Below, in pieces: positions 19,374-27,910 of a stretch of DNA of 56,324 nucleotides; within the stretch, counting starts at the first letter, position 1, and the number at the start of each line of letters is the position of its first letter. The DNA is from Thiohalocapsa sp. Lineage in GTDB: Bacteria; Pseudomonadota; Gammaproteobacteria; Chromatiales; Chromatiaceae. A program made the translations under genes and the position numbers. The stretch is taken from the NCBI GenBank assembly GCA_021736785.1, contig JAIPFF010000035.1, forward strand, positions 1 through 56,324, written 5' to 3'. The notes under the pieces are model-generated. The model had not been told where the DNA came from and searched no databases. It saw only the letters and a program-made list of their open reading frames with translations.

Positions 19374-21335
19374 TTACTCACCGAGGCCCATCTTGATGTA
19401 GCCGGTCGGGCAGACGTCGGCGCAAATGTGGCAACCGATGCATTTCGCGTAATCGGTGTCCACGTAGCGGCCGGTCGTGCGTTGGTCCTTGTTGACCCGG
19501 AAAACGGCGTCCTGCGGGCAGAAGATGACGCAGTTGTCGCATTCGAAGCACATGCCGCAGCTCATGCAGCGCTTGGCCTCGGCAACCGCTTCTTCCTCGC
19601 TGTAGCCGATGACACGCTCTTTGAAGTGGCCCAGGACCTCCTCGGAGCTCGGCACCTCTTCCTTGCGCAGGTAGCGCGCCTCGTACTTGAAGTGGCCCAG
19701 GAACAGCTCGTCGTGGGGGATCACCTCGGCGCCGGAGCGATCTTCGAAATTGTGGATCGCATAGTTGGCGTCGGAAGTGCCGCGCAGATCGCCGCTTTCC
19801 GCAACGCTGAACTGCTCGGGCGCCAGATGTGCCTCGCTCATTTTCGCCAGCAGGTCGAAGTGGTGCACGTCGACCTTCGGACGGCGCTTGTGCTCCGCCT
19901 GCTTGATGTAGTCGTCGATGGACTCCACCGCGATCCAGGCTTGACCGATGGCGGTGGTCAGCAAATGCGGGCGAATGATGTCGCCTGCGACGAAGTGACC
20001 GGGCTTGTCGGGCACCTGATAGTACTTGTCGGAGTTCATCAGGCCGCGACCGTTGTCGAGATCCTCGAGGCCGGTCAGGTCGCCGCCTTGGCCGATCGCC
20101 GAGACGACCAAGTCGGCCTCGAGCACACGCTCGGTACCTTCGACCGGCGTCGGCCTGCCGTCCTTCATCTCGCAGTCGGCAACCTTGAGGCCGATGGCGC
20201 GGCCGGCGTCGTTCTTCATGACTTCCAGCGGCATGACGCCATCGAGCACGGTGACGCCCTCGTGCAGCGCATCGTGCACCTCGTGCTCGGCCGCAGTCAT
20301 CTTGTCGCGGGTGAACAGCGAGGTCAGCGTGACTTCGGCGCCTTCGGCCGCGGCGGTCATGGCCGTGTCGTGAGCGACGTAGCCGTCGTGGATCACGGTC
20401 TCGGGCAGATCGCGGTTACCGGTCTTGGTGATGTGACCGAGACGGCGGGCGACCGACACAACGTCGATGGAGGTGTCGCCGCCGCCGACGCACACCACTT
20501 TGTCCGCCGTGACCTTCATGCGGCCTTCGTTGAACGCCTTCAGGAAGGCGACACCCGAGACGCAGTTGGGCGTGTTTTCCCAGCCGGGGACCGGCAGGCC
20601 GCGCCCGGACTGACAGCCGATGGCCCAGAGAATCGCGTCGTAGTCGTTTTCGAGCTGTTCGACGGTTACGTCGACGCCGACGCGGGCGTTCAGCTTCACC
20701 TCGATCTGCCCCATGTCCAGGATGCGGTTGATCTCCGCATCGAGGGCGTCACGCGGCACGCGGTAGCCGGGAATGCCGTAACGGAACATGCCGCCGAGGC
20801 CGTCGTTGGCCTCGAAAATCGTCGCGGCGTGACCCTTGCGCCGCAGCTGATAAGCCGCCGCGAGACCGGCCGGGCCACCGCCGATAATGGCGATGCGCTT
20901 GCCGGTATCTTCCGGAGCCGGCTCGAACTTGTAGCCGTTGGTGATCGCGGTGTCGCCGATGAACTGCTCGACCGCGTTGATGCCGACGAAGTCTTCGAGC
21001 TCGTTGCGGTTGCATCCGTCCTGACAAGGTGCCGGGCAGACGCGCCCCATCATGGAGGGGAAGGGATTCGCGTCGGTGGAGCGGCGGAAGGCGTACTCCT
21101 GCCAGGTTATGCCTTCGGGCGGCTGCTCGAGTCCGCGGACGATCTGCAGCCAGCCGCGGATATCCTCACCGGACGGGCAGCTACCCTGGCAAGGCGGCGT
21201 CTTGTGGACGTAGGTCGGGCACTTGTGGGAGGTGTCCTGAACGAAGATCTGCTGGGTCAGGTTGTCCCAGACATTGTCACCGTCCTCGAAACGGCGCCAG
21301 GAAAGCTTGTTCATTTCGTCGCTGGAAGTAGCCAT
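19374..21335 (-). CDS. dsrL: DsrL, NAD(P)H:acceptor oxidoreductase (iron-sulfur flavoprotein)
   Basis: The product has 653 residues, similar to the small subunit of glutamate synthase. The N-terminal cysteine set is CPAPCQDGCNRNELED. An FAD Rossmann motif IIGGGPAGLAAAYQLRR and an NAD(P) motif VCVGGGDTSIDV follow. A C-terminal two-cluster ferredoxin domain has CGMCFECDNCVIFCP and CIGCHICADVCPTG. DsrL binds DsrAB and passes electrons from sulfur oxidation to NAD+. The ATG at 21335 has AAGGAG upstream. It sits 113 bases behind dsrK, with a hairpin in the gap. Confidence 0.92.
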   Translation of the reverse strand: MATSSDEMNKLSWRRFEDGDNVWDNLTQQIFVQDTSHKCPTYVHKTPPCQGSCPSGEDIRGWLQIVRGLEQPPEGITWQEYAFRRSTDANPFPSMMGRVCPAPCQDGCNRNELEDFVGINAVEQFIGDTAITNGYKFEPAPEDTGKRIAIIGGGPAGLAAAYQLRRKGHAATIFEANDGLGGMFRYGIPGYRVPRDALDAEINRILDMGQIEVKLNARVGVDVTVEQLENDYDAILWAIGCQSGRGLPVPGWENTPNCVSGVAFLKAFNEGRMKVTADKVVCVGGGDTSIDVVSVARRLGHITKTGNRDLPETVIHDGYVAHDTAMTAAAEGAEVTLTSLFTRDKMTAAEHEVHDALHEGVTVLDGVMPLEVMKNDAGRAIGLKVADCEMKDGRPTPVEGTERVLEADLVVSAIGQGGDLTGLEDLDNGRGLMNSDKYYQVPDKPGHFVAGDIIRPHLLTTAIGQAWIAVESIDDYIKQAEHKRRPKVDVHHFDLLAKMSEAHLAPEQFSVAESGDLRGTSDANYAIHNFEDRSGAEVIPHDELFLGHFKYEARYLRKEEVPSSEEVLGHFKERVIGYSEEEAVAEAKRCMSCGMCFECDNCVIFCPQDAVFRVNKDQRTTGRYVDTDYAKCIGCHICADVCPTGYIKMGLGE

Positions 21336-21381
21336 GGATAACGCTCCTTAACGAGTCGAGCTGTCGCTTGGTCTTATTGGT

Positions 21382-21411
21382 GGTGCGCGCCGGCTGACGC
21401 GGGCGCTCACC
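21382..21411 (-). promoter_or_regulatory. Hairpin between dsrK and dsrL
   Basis: Arms GGTG-c-GCGCC (21382-21391) and GGCGC-t-CACC (21402-21411) pair with one central mismatch, nine base pairs in all. It lies about 38 bases behind the dsrK stop and about 47 before dsrL. No U-tract follows. It is the weakest of the intercistronic hairpins noted in this operon. Confidence 0.4.
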
Positions 21412-21448
21412 GCTAAATTTGAGAACGGCGTTGGTGGATGAGCCCGTC

Positions 21449-22987
21449 TCAGGCTGCTTCGTCGGCAGCGTCCTCTTCGTCATCGTCGTCCGTCGTCTGA
21501 CCCGTCAGGATCAGCGCGTTGGAGACAAGCTGGTGCACGCTGACGATCTGGTCCATATCCATGCCGTAGTACGGCAGCACCTTGGTGAACTGGCTCTTGC
21601 AGATGGCGCAGATCGCGGCCATGTGCGTGACACCCTTCTCCTGCATGACATTGTTCAAGGCCTCGACGCGGGGCTGCGCACCCTTGACGCGAATTTCCAT
21701 CAGGTCGTCGGTCAGCAGACCGCCGCCGCCGCCGCAGCAGAAGGTGCGGTCGCGGATGGTCTCCTCGTCCATGTCGTAGAAGTGGTTGCAGCTTGCCCGG
21801 ATCAGCGCCCGCGGAATGTCGAACTGGCCACCCGGCTTGTCGCCCATTCGCGAGGCACGGGCCACGTTGCACGAGTCGTGGTACGTGAGCACCATGTCGT
21901 CGTTTTGGCTCTTGTCGAGATTCAACTTGCCTTGCTTGAGCAGGTCGTAGGTGAACTCGCAGATGTGCTGCGGGATCGGGTAGCGCTGATCGAGGAAGTC
22001 CCACGGGCCCGCCAGCGTGTTCAGGAAGCTGTAGGCCACCCGCCAGGCGTGACCGCACTCGCCGAAGACGATGCGCTTGACCTTGAGCTTGATCGCGGCT
22101 TCGCGAATGCGCATCGCAACCCGGCGCATGTTCTCGTAGGAGCCGATGAACATGCCGAAGTTGGCCGCTTCCGAGGCGTACGAACTGAGCGTCCAGGACA
22201 CGCCCGCCTCGTGAAACACCTTGCCGTAGCCGATCAGGCCGTCGACATGGGGCTCGGCAAAAAAATCCGCGGACGGCGTCACCATCAGAATGTCGACGCC
22301 TTCGACGTCGAGGGGATATTTCACTTCGACGCCGGTCTCGTCGAAGACATCCTCTTCAAGGCCCTCCAGCGTATCCGCCAGCGCGGGTCCGGGCAGGCCC
22401 AAGTTGTTGCCGATCTTATAGACCTTGCCGATGATCTCGTTGCAGTATTTCTGCCCGACGCCGATGTGGTCCATGATCTCGCGGGCGGCCATGGAAATCT
22501 CGGCGGTGTCGATGCCGTAGGGACAGAACACGGAGCAGCGTCGGCACTGCGAGCATTGATGGAAATAGCTGTACCAGTCGTTCAGGACTTCCTCGGTGAA
22601 GTCCTCGGCACCCACCAGATTGGGAAAGAACTTGCCCGCAAGCGTGAAATAGCGCCTGTAGACCTTGCGCATCAGATCCTGCCGGCCAACCGGCATGTTC
22701 TTCGGATCCTTGGTGCCCAGGTAGTAGTGGCACTTGTCGGTGCACGAGCCGCACTTGACGCAGGAGTCCAGATACACGCGCAGCGAGCGATACTTACCCA
22801 GCAGGTCGCCCATCTTGTTGATGGCCTTGTCCTGCCAATCGTCGACGAGCTGGCCCGGAAAGCCCAGAGGTAGCTGAAAGTCCTCTTTCGACTTGTACGG
22901 AGCGGAGTGCGCCATGACCCCCGGTTCTATTTCGGGGATCTCGGCATACTGCTTGAGCTCGGGGACTTGGAAATCAGCCTTCGCCAT
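21449..22987 (-). CDS. dsrK: DsrK, HdrD-like catalytic subunit of DsrMKJOP
   Basis: The product has 512 residues. Two [4Fe-4S] motifs, CVKCGSCTDKCHYY and CSQCRRCSVFCPYG, lie in the first half. Heterodisulfide-reductase CCG-domain cysteines follow: CGHAWRVAY, the CNVARASRMG region and CCGGGGGLL. DsrK is the cytoplasmic subunit thought to reoxidise or reduce the DsrC trisulfide/disulfide and pass electrons to DsrM. The C-terminus ends in a strongly acidic tail (DDDDEEDAADEAA), which I cannot assign. The ATG is at 22987, 81 bases behind dsrM. Confidence 0.93.
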   Translation of the reverse strand: MAKADFQVPELKQYAEIPEIEPGVMAHSAPYKSKEDFQLPLGFPGQLVDDWQDKAINKMGDLLGKYRSLRVYLDSCVKCGSCTDKCHYYLGTKDPKNMPVGRQDLMRKVYRRYFTLAGKFFPNLVGAEDFTEEVLNDWYSYFHQCSQCRRCSVFCPYGIDTAEISMAAREIMDHIGVGQKYCNEIIGKVYKIGNNLGLPGPALADTLEGLEEDVFDETGVEVKYPLDVEGVDILMVTPSADFFAEPHVDGLIGYGKVFHEAGVSWTLSSYASEAANFGMFIGSYENMRRVAMRIREAAIKLKVKRIVFGECGHAWRVAYSFLNTLAGPWDFLDQRYPIPQHICEFTYDLLKQGKLNLDKSQNDDMVLTYHDSCNVARASRMGDKPGGQFDIPRALIRASCNHFYDMDEETIRDRTFCCGGGGGLLTDDLMEIRVKGAQPRVEALNNVMQEKGVTHMAAICAICKSQFTKVLPYYGMDMDQIVSVHQLVSNALILTGQTTDDDDEEDAADEAA

Positions 22988-23068
22988 GGTTCAACCTCAA
23001 ATACTGGGCCGCAGTTCTGTTCCGACCGAAATCACCGACGGCTGACTGCCGGCCGCCGCGCGCTGCGC

Positions 23069-23800
23069 TCACTCTTGTTCCAACCGCCGCGCCCAATTGG
23101 CCAAGTGACGCCGCTCGCGCGGGTTATCGGCTTGGTTGCGCGACGGGCTGAAGAACAGGCCGGGCGCATGCAGCAGCTTGCTGTACGGGAAGATGATCAT
23201 CAGCACCGCCACCAACAGCAGGTGCAGCATCAGCAGCGGATCGCCGGGCAATGTACTCACCTGACCTACATAGAGCCCCTGGAAGAACTCCTTCACGCGC
23301 ATGATGTCGGTGTGCGCGACAAAGCGCATCAGCAGCCCGCTGACGCCGATGGTGAGCAGCAGCACCAGAATCAGATGATCAGACAGCGCCGTGATATACC
23401 GCACGCGGTCGACCAGAAAGCGGCGCGCCCACAGCCCGGCGAGGCCGACGACCATCGCGATACCGCCGTAGACACCGAACGGCTGAATGAACTGAATCCA
23501 AACCGGAACCGGGTCGAGGAAGTAGCGCAGATGCCGGAGCGTGACCAGAAACAGGCCGAAATGGAAAATCCAGCCGAAGATCCAGATCCACTTGTTGCCG
23601 CGGAACAGGCTCTCGAAGAACACCACTTCGCGGGTCATGCGCAGGGCGACGCCGGTACGGGTGGTCGGTGCCGGCGTAGTAGGAATCTTCAGCGGCGCCG
23701 GGGTGCGTGCGTATTGGACGACCTTATTGATCAAGCCCGCAAGCAGCACGAAGACGGCGAAATAAAATAGATAAGCGTAGACGCTCGACAGAAACGACAT
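23069..23800 (-). CDS. dsrM: DsrM, membrane cytochrome b subunit
   Basis: The product has 243 residues with about five to six hydrophobic segments, like the gamma subunit of respiratory nitrate reductase (NarI). Histidines within membrane segments (WIFHFGLF, LRHLRYF, LMLHLLLVA) are candidate haem b ligands. It anchors DsrK and exchanges electrons with the quinone pool. The ATG is at 23800. The 114-base gap to dsrC holds two strong hairpins, so dsrM is probably expressed less than dsrC. Confidence 0.92.
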   Translation of the reverse strand: MSFLSSVYAYLFYFAVFVLLAGLINKVVQYARTPAPLKIPTTPAPTTRTGVALRMTREVVFFESLFRGNKWIWIFGWIFHFGLFLVTLRHLRYFLDPVPVWIQFIQPFGVYGGIAMVVGLAGLWARRFLVDRVRYITALSDHLILVLLLTIGVSGLLMRFVAHTDIMRVKEFFQGLYVGQVSTLPGDPLLMLHLLLVAVLMIIFPYSKLLHAPGLFFSPSRNQADNPRERRHLANWARRLEQE

Positions 23801-23830
23801 GTTTCCGCTACCTCAATCGGATCCGAAGAT

Positions 23831-23858
23831 GATCGAAGGCGGCTGGCCGCCCCCGATC
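23831..23858 (-). promoter_or_regulatory. RNA hairpin 2 between dsrC and dsrM
   Basis: The arms are GATCGAAGGCGGC (23831-23843) and GCCGCCCCCGATC (23846-23858). On the DNA plus strand two A.C mismatches interrupt the stem, but in the minus-strand transcript these become G.U pairs. That gives an unbroken stem of 12 pairs with a tetraloop only in dsr mRNA. No U-tract follows. Confidence 0.65.
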
Positions 23859-23865
23859 ATGCGGG

Positions 23866-23899
23866 CGCCTGCCCCCGAGCGAAGGCCCGGGATCAGGCG
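23866..23899 (-). promoter_or_regulatory. RNA hairpin 1 just behind the dsrC stop
   Basis: The outer stem is CGCCTG/CAGGCG (23866-23871 and 23894-23899). The inner stem in the transcript is CCCGGGC/GCUCGGG around a CUUC loop, with one G.U pair. It starts 15 bases after the dsrC stop and precedes a second hairpin. No U-tract follows, which favours a stabilising or processing role. Confidence 0.6.
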
Positions 23900-23914
23900 T
23901 CGCCGGCATGCGCG

Positions 23915-24247
23915 TCAGACGCAGCCGGTCGGCTTCGGCAGACCGGCGTAGCGGCAGGCCTGCTTGGCCGGGCCGTAAGGGAACAGGCCGTACAGGTACT
24001 TGCTGTTGCCCTTGTCCTTGCCCATCTTCTTGCCGACGGCCTTGGTCAGCACGCGCACGGCGGGAGCAATCTGATACTCCTCGTAGTACTCGCGCAGGAA
24101 GTTGATGATGTCCCAGTGCTCGTCGGTGAGCTCCAGGTCATCTTCTTTAGCCATGACCTCGGCGACGCCGGGCTCCCAGTCGTTGATGTTGGCGAGGTAG
24201 CCCTCTTCATCGGTCTCGAACGACTTACCGTTGACTTCGATTGGCAT
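23915..24247 (-). CDS. dsrC: DsrC, sulfur carrier protein
   Basis: The product has 110 residues. The flexible C-terminal arm has both functional cysteines in CRYAGLPKPTGCV: Cys98, and the penultimate Cys109, 11 residues apart as in true DsrC. DsrC receives sulfur from DsrEFH, is the trisulfide-forming substrate of DsrAB, and is recycled by DsrMK. The ATG at 24247 lies 33 bases behind dsrH. A second, cysteine-free copy is encoded at 30453-30791. Confidence 0.96.
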   Translation of the reverse strand: MPIEVNGKSFETDEEGYLANINDWEPGVAEVMAKEDDLELTDEHWDIINFLREYYEEYQIAPAVRVLTKAVGKKMGKDKGNSKYLYGLFPYGPAKQACRYAGLPKPTGCV

Positions 24248-24280
24248 GGTGATGCTCCTGTCGATTGAATGTTGAAAAAA

Positions 24281-24589
24281 CTACAACCAGGCCTGGACCT
24301 TGGCGTTCTCCGCGGCTAGATCCACGAAGCCGGCATAGTCCACGACACTGATACCTTCGATCACGCGGTCTTCGGAGAAGCCCCGGGCCTTCAGGTCAGG
24401 GCCCAGCACGTAGACCTTAGCCGAATCCAGCGCGCTTTTGATTTTCGGCTCGACGCTGGTCCCCTTCAATGCGGCGTAGACGCCGTCTTCCAGCAGCAAC
24501 ACCGCGGAGCCGCCGGCGACATAGCCCAGGCAGGTGTCCAGCGAGTTTTTCTCGAAGGGCGATTTGTTGACGGTATGCAGGGTGCTCAT
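24281..24589 (-). CDS. dsrH: DsrH, TusB-like sulfur relay subunit
   Basis: The product has 102 residues, a TusB/DsrH-type small alpha/beta protein. The conserved cysteine is in SLDTCLGYVAGG, near residue 20 as in the A. vinosum protein. It is part of the DsrE2F2H2 hexamer that hands persulfide sulfur to DsrC. It lies 11 bases behind dsrF, so the two are tightly coupled. Confidence 0.94.
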   Translation of the reverse strand: MSTLHTVNKSPFEKNSLDTCLGYVAGGSAVLLLEDGVYAALKGTSVEPKIKSALDSAKVYVLGPDLKARGFSEDRVIEGISVVDYAGFVDLAAENAKVQAWL

Positions 24590-24600
24590 CGGTTTCTCCG

Positions 24601-25011
24601 TCAGAAGCTGAAGACGACGTCGGAATCTTCCATGACCGCCGCCATCTCAGCGCGGCTGACGAGGTGTATGGAGTCCTTCTCCGCCCAATCCTCGTCCTCG
24701 TCTTCCCAGACCAAGTGCTGCAGATCGTCGAGCGTCAGGCCGCGCTCTTCCAGCGACTCCTTTTCGACGTAGATCTTCTTGACCTCGTAATCGCCGAGGG
24801 CCGCATAGGTGGGCGAGAAATTCTTCATGCCGATAGCGGCGGTGTCTTGGTTCTTCGTGAGCTGATAGACGCCATCGTCGATGAAGGCGAGGCTCACGTC
24901 CTGATCGAAGGCGGCACCGATCAGTACGACCTCCAGCGATTCCCACGCGTAGATCGTGCCGTAGGGCGCCCTGCGGTTCAGGTAGAGGAATTTCTTCACT
25001 GTTTCTGACAT
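24601..25011 (-). CDS. dsrF: DsrF, TusC-like sulfur relay subunit
   Basis: The product has 136 residues, a TusC/DsrF-type protein (KKFLYLNRRAPYGTIYAWESLEVVL). It has no cysteine, which fits the structural rather than catalytic role of this subunit in the DsrEFH hexamer. It starts at the ATG at 25011, 23 bases behind dsrE. Confidence 0.94.
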   Translation of the reverse strand: MSETVKKFLYLNRRAPYGTIYAWESLEVVLIGAAFDQDVSLAFIDDGVYQLTKNQDTAAIGMKNFSPTYAALGDYEVKKIYVEKESLEERGLTLDDLQHLVWEDEDEDWAEKDSIHLVSRAEMAAVMEDSDVVFSF

Positions 25012-25034
25012 TGTCGTGACTCCCCTTCCGCGGA

Positions 25035-25427
25035 TCAGTCGCCGAACACGACGAGGCGATCGGACTGGATCGCGGCCTCGACCAGCTGACCCAAGCCGGA
25101 AATTCGGAACTTGGGATGAATATTGGTGGCGTCCTTGCCGTTTCTTTGGGCTTCTCCGTCGTCGACGACACCGCGGCGCTGCGCCGCGGCGACACAGACG
25201 ACCATATCGAGGTCATGCTTCTCGGCCAGGTCGGCCCAGCGCTCGACGACGTTTCGATCGTCCTGGGGCGGCGTGGTCAGCCGCGTCGAGTTGTTGACGC
25301 CGTCGTGGTAGAAGAAGACACGAAAGATTTCGTGCCCCTTCTCCAAGGCCGTCTTCGTAAAGAAGTAGGCCGAATCCGACGCCTGGTGCTGGAAAGGTCC
25401 TTCGTTGATCTGGATGGAGAACTTCAT
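25035..25427 (-). CDS. dsrE: DsrE, TusD-like sulfurtransferase subunit
   Basis: The product has 130 residues. The start MKFSIQINEGPFQHQASDSAY is typical of TusD/DsrE. The active-site cysteine that carries the persulfide is in LDMVVCVAAAQRRGV. It donates sulfur to DsrC in the cytoplasm. It follows dsrB by 60 bases and starts the dsrEFHC relay block. Confidence 0.95.
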   Translation of the reverse strand: MKFSIQINEGPFQHQASDSAYFFTKTALEKGHEIFRVFFYHDGVNNSTRLTTPPQDDRNVVERWADLAEKHDLDMVVCVAAAQRRGVVDDGEAQRNGKDATNIHPKFRISGLGQLVEAAIQSDRLVVFGD

Positions 25428-25487
25428 TCTGACCTCGCGATGGTTGTCCCCGTCGATGCCCTTCTCGGCCTCTGCGTAGAAGGGCCG

Positions 25488-26561
25488 TTAGAAGCGGATG
25501 TAGGACGAGCTGTTGAAGCTTGCCCGCGCGCCGCGCCAAGTGTCGATGTGATACTTGGTGAACGGAAGCTCCACTTCCTCGAAGAACCGCGGCCAACCGA
25601 TGCGCTCGATCCACTCGTTGACGCGCTCCCAGTCACGCGCACCTTCCTTGTAGGCCTTCAAGATACGCTTGACGATCGCGGTCGCCTCGGGCCAGCGCGG
25701 CGGATTGTTGGGGATACCGGCGGCGACCAGCTTCTGGAAGGTCGGCTTACCGCGGGCGTTGGAGTGGTTACCGCCCACCCAGATCGCCAGCTTGGAGTGC
25801 TCCGCATCGTTGATCTGCATCGGCGGGCACGGCGGATAGCAGGCGCCGCAGCAGATGCACTTGCGCTCGTCGACTTCCAGCGACGGCTTGCCGTTGACCA
25901 TGGCCGGACGAATCGCGGCAACCGGGCAGCGGGCCACGACCGAAGGACGCTCGCAGACGTTGGCCACGAGATCGTGATTGATCTTCGGCGGCTTGGTGTG
26001 CTGGACGTTGATCGCAATGTCGCCTTGGCCGCCGCAGTTGATCTGGCAGCAGGAGGTCGTGATGTGGACCCGGTTCGGCATGTTGGCGTTGCGGAACTCG
26101 TCGATGAGCTCGTCCATCATCGACTTGACGACGCCGGATGCATCGGTACCGGGGATGTCGCAGTGCAGCCAGCCCTGGGTGTGGGAGATCATCGTCACCG
26201 AGTTCTGGGTGCCGCCGACGATGAAGCCCGCGTCTTCCAACTCCTTGATGAGCGGGGCGACGCGGGATTCGTCGGTCACCATGTACTCGATGTTGGAGCG
26301 CAGCGTGAAATGCACGAAACCGTCGGCGAACTGGTCACCGATGTCGCACAGCTTACGCAGCGTAAAGACGTCCAGGATGCGCTGGGTGCCGGCCTTGACA
26401 GTCCAGATCTCGTCGCCACTATAGGCGACATGACGCAGCACGCCGGGACGCGGATGCTCGTGATATTTCCACTGACCAAAATTCTTACGCATCACCGGAT
26501 GCATGTACTGCCATGGGTCGGGGCAGCCGGTTTCGATGGGCTCGCGCATATCTTTAGCCAT
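25488..26561 (-). CDS. dsrB: DsrB, dissimilatory (reverse) sulfite reductase beta subunit
   Basis: The product has 357 residues. The siroheme/[4Fe-4S] region has TTSCCQINCGGQGDI. The ferredoxin domain has CICCGACYPPCPPM, with further cysteines in CERPSVVARCPVAAI. DsrB holds the catalytic siroheme of the DsrAB tetramer, which here should run in the oxidative direction (DsrC-bound sulfur to sulfite). The ATG at 26561 has GGAGG upstream. A strong hairpin lies in the 92-base gap behind dsrA. Confidence 0.96.
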   Translation of the reverse strand: MAKDMREPIETGCPDPWQYMHPVMRKNFGQWKYHEHPRPGVLRHVAYSGDEIWTVKAGTQRILDVFTLRKLCDIGDQFADGFVHFTLRSNIEYMVTDESRVAPLIKELEDAGFIVGGTQNSVTMISHTQGWLHCDIPGTDASGVVKSMMDELIDEFRNANMPNRVHITTSCCQINCGGQGDIAINVQHTKPPKINHDLVANVCERPSVVARCPVAAIRPAMVNGKPSLEVDERKCICCGACYPPCPPMQINDAEHSKLAIWVGGNHSNARGKPTFQKLVAAGIPNNPPRWPEATAIVKRILKAYKEGARDWERVNEWIERIGWPRFFEEVELPFTKYHIDTWRGARASFNSSSYIRF

Positions 26562-26605
26562 CGATGTTCCTCCAGTTCTTAGCCTGTTAATCCGAAAGTC
26601 TCAAG

Positions 26606-26644
26606 GAGCGTCGGGCGACGCCGCGGCGGCGCGGCCCGACGCTC
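26606..26644 (-). promoter_or_regulatory. Hairpin between dsrA and dsrB
   Basis: A perfect 11-base inverted repeat (arm GAGCGTCGGGC at 26606-26616, partner at 26634-26644) encloses a 17-base loop that is itself GC-rich and partly self-complementary. It begins nine bases after the dsrA stop. No U-tract follows, so it is a candidate processing or stabilising element rather than a terminator. Confidence 0.65.
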
Positions 26645-26653
26645 ATCAACGAT

Positions 26654-27910
26654 TTAGCCGGCGGCCTTTTCGGCCTGGCGCTCGAACCACTCCTCCGCGG
26701 CCTCGTCCCAGCCGTCCATTCGGACGTAGGAGCTCTGACGCGGATGGCTCAACATGTTCGGATCGGGCTCGATGCCGATGCCGTCGAGGAAGTTGGCGAG
26801 GCCGATTCGCTCGATCATCTCGCCGCAACGCTCGTGCTCCAGGCCGTTCTCGGCCCAGAAGTCGATGATGTTCTCGGCCATCTCGACCATTTCTTCGTAG
26901 TCTTCCTCGGTATCGAGCTTCCTGAACGGAACCACGACGGTGCCCATCAGATCGCCGATCTTCAGCGTCCGCTTGCCGCCGATCAGGATGGTCACGCCCT
27001 TGTCGTCGCCGGGATGCAGCGCCTTCGGCATGACGTTCAGGCAGTGCATGCAGCGCACGCAGTCACGATTATTGACAGCCAGAGTGTCGTCGTCGTTCAA
27101 CGACAGGGCCTGGGTCGGACAGCGGGTGACGACGTTGTCGATGATGTACTGACGACCCTTGGCCTTCACGTACGCCTTTACCTCTTCCTGATCGACCTTC
27201 ATGTCGTCGCGCCAGGTACCCAGCACGGCGAAGTCGGCACGCTCGATGGCGTTCTGGCAATCGTTGGCGCAACCGGAAACCTTGAATTTGAACTTATAGG
27301 GCAGCGCCGGGCGGTGAACGTCGTCAGTGAAGTTGTTCACCAGCATCCGGTGAGCCTTCAGCTCGTTGGTGCAGGACATCTCGCAGCGGGCCGCGCCGAC
27401 GCAGGACATGGCCGTACGCACGCAGGGGCCGGCACCGCCGAGATCCCAGCCGTACTCGTTGATCTCGTCGAAGAAGTGCTGGGTGGCTTGGGTGTCGGCG
27501 CCGATAAACATGATGTTGCCGGTCTGACCGTGGAAGGTCACCAGCCCGGAGCCGTGCTTCTCCCAGCTGTCGGCCAACTGGCGCAGCATCGCGGTGGAGT
27601 AATGGTTGCCCGCCGGCGGCTGCACGCGCAGGGTGTGGAACTCCCGGGACTTGGGGAACGCCTTACCGACCTCGGAGAAACGGGGGATGATGCCGCCGCC
27701 ATAGCCATAGACCGAAACCGTGCCGCCCTTCCAGTAGCCCTTACGGGTCTCGTAGGAGTGCTCGAGCTGGCCGAGCAGGTCGTTGGTCATCTCGTTGATG
27801 CGCCCGTCCGGATGCTCGTCGCGCAGCCGCTTGATGCCGGAGATGAAGCTCGGCCAAGGACCGTCCTCCAGCTGATCGATCATGGGGGTATGGTGCTTAT
27901 CAATCGCCAT
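26654..27910 (-). CDS. dsrA: DsrA, dissimilatory (reverse) sulfite reductase alpha subunit
   Basis: The product has 418 residues, normal for the family. Siroheme/Fe-S motifs are seen in CVGAARCEMSCTNE and CANDCQNAIE. The inserted ferredoxin domain has CPTQALSL and CVRCMHCLNVMPKAL. With DsrB it forms the alpha2beta2 enzyme oxidising stored sulfur. The ATG at 27910 has GGGAGAGA about eight bases upstream. It is the first gene of the operon; an inverted repeat about 200 bases upstream may be its operator. Confidence 0.96.
   Translation of the reverse strand: MAIDKHHTPMIDQLEDGPWPSFISGIKRLRDEHPDGRINEMTNDLLGQLEHSYETRKGYWKGGTVSVYGYGGGIIPRFSEVGKAFPKSREFHTLRVQPPAGNHYSTAMLRQLADSWEKHGSGLVTFHGQTGNIMFIGADTQATQHFFDEINEYGWDLGGAGPCVRTAMSCVGAARCEMSCTNELKAHRMLVNNFTDDVHRPALPYKFKFKVSGCANDCQNAIERADFAVLGTWRDDMKVDQEEVKAYVKAKGRQYIIDNVVTRCPTQALSLNDDDTLAVNNRDCVRCMHCLNVMPKALHPGDDKGVTILIGGKRTLKIGDLMGTVVVPFRKLDTEEDYEEMVEMAENIIDFWAENGLEHERCGEMIERIGLANFLDGIGIEPDPNMLSHPRQSSYVRMDGWDEAAEEWFERQAEKAAG

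Noticed and set aside
19320-21341. 673-residue rightward ORF opposite dsrL
   Set aside because: It is an antisense shadow of a GC-rich gene; no motif and low-complexity V/D/G/H content.
21419-22873. 484-residue rightward ORF opposite dsrK
   Set aside because: It is an antisense shadow; dsrK has all expected cysteine motifs.
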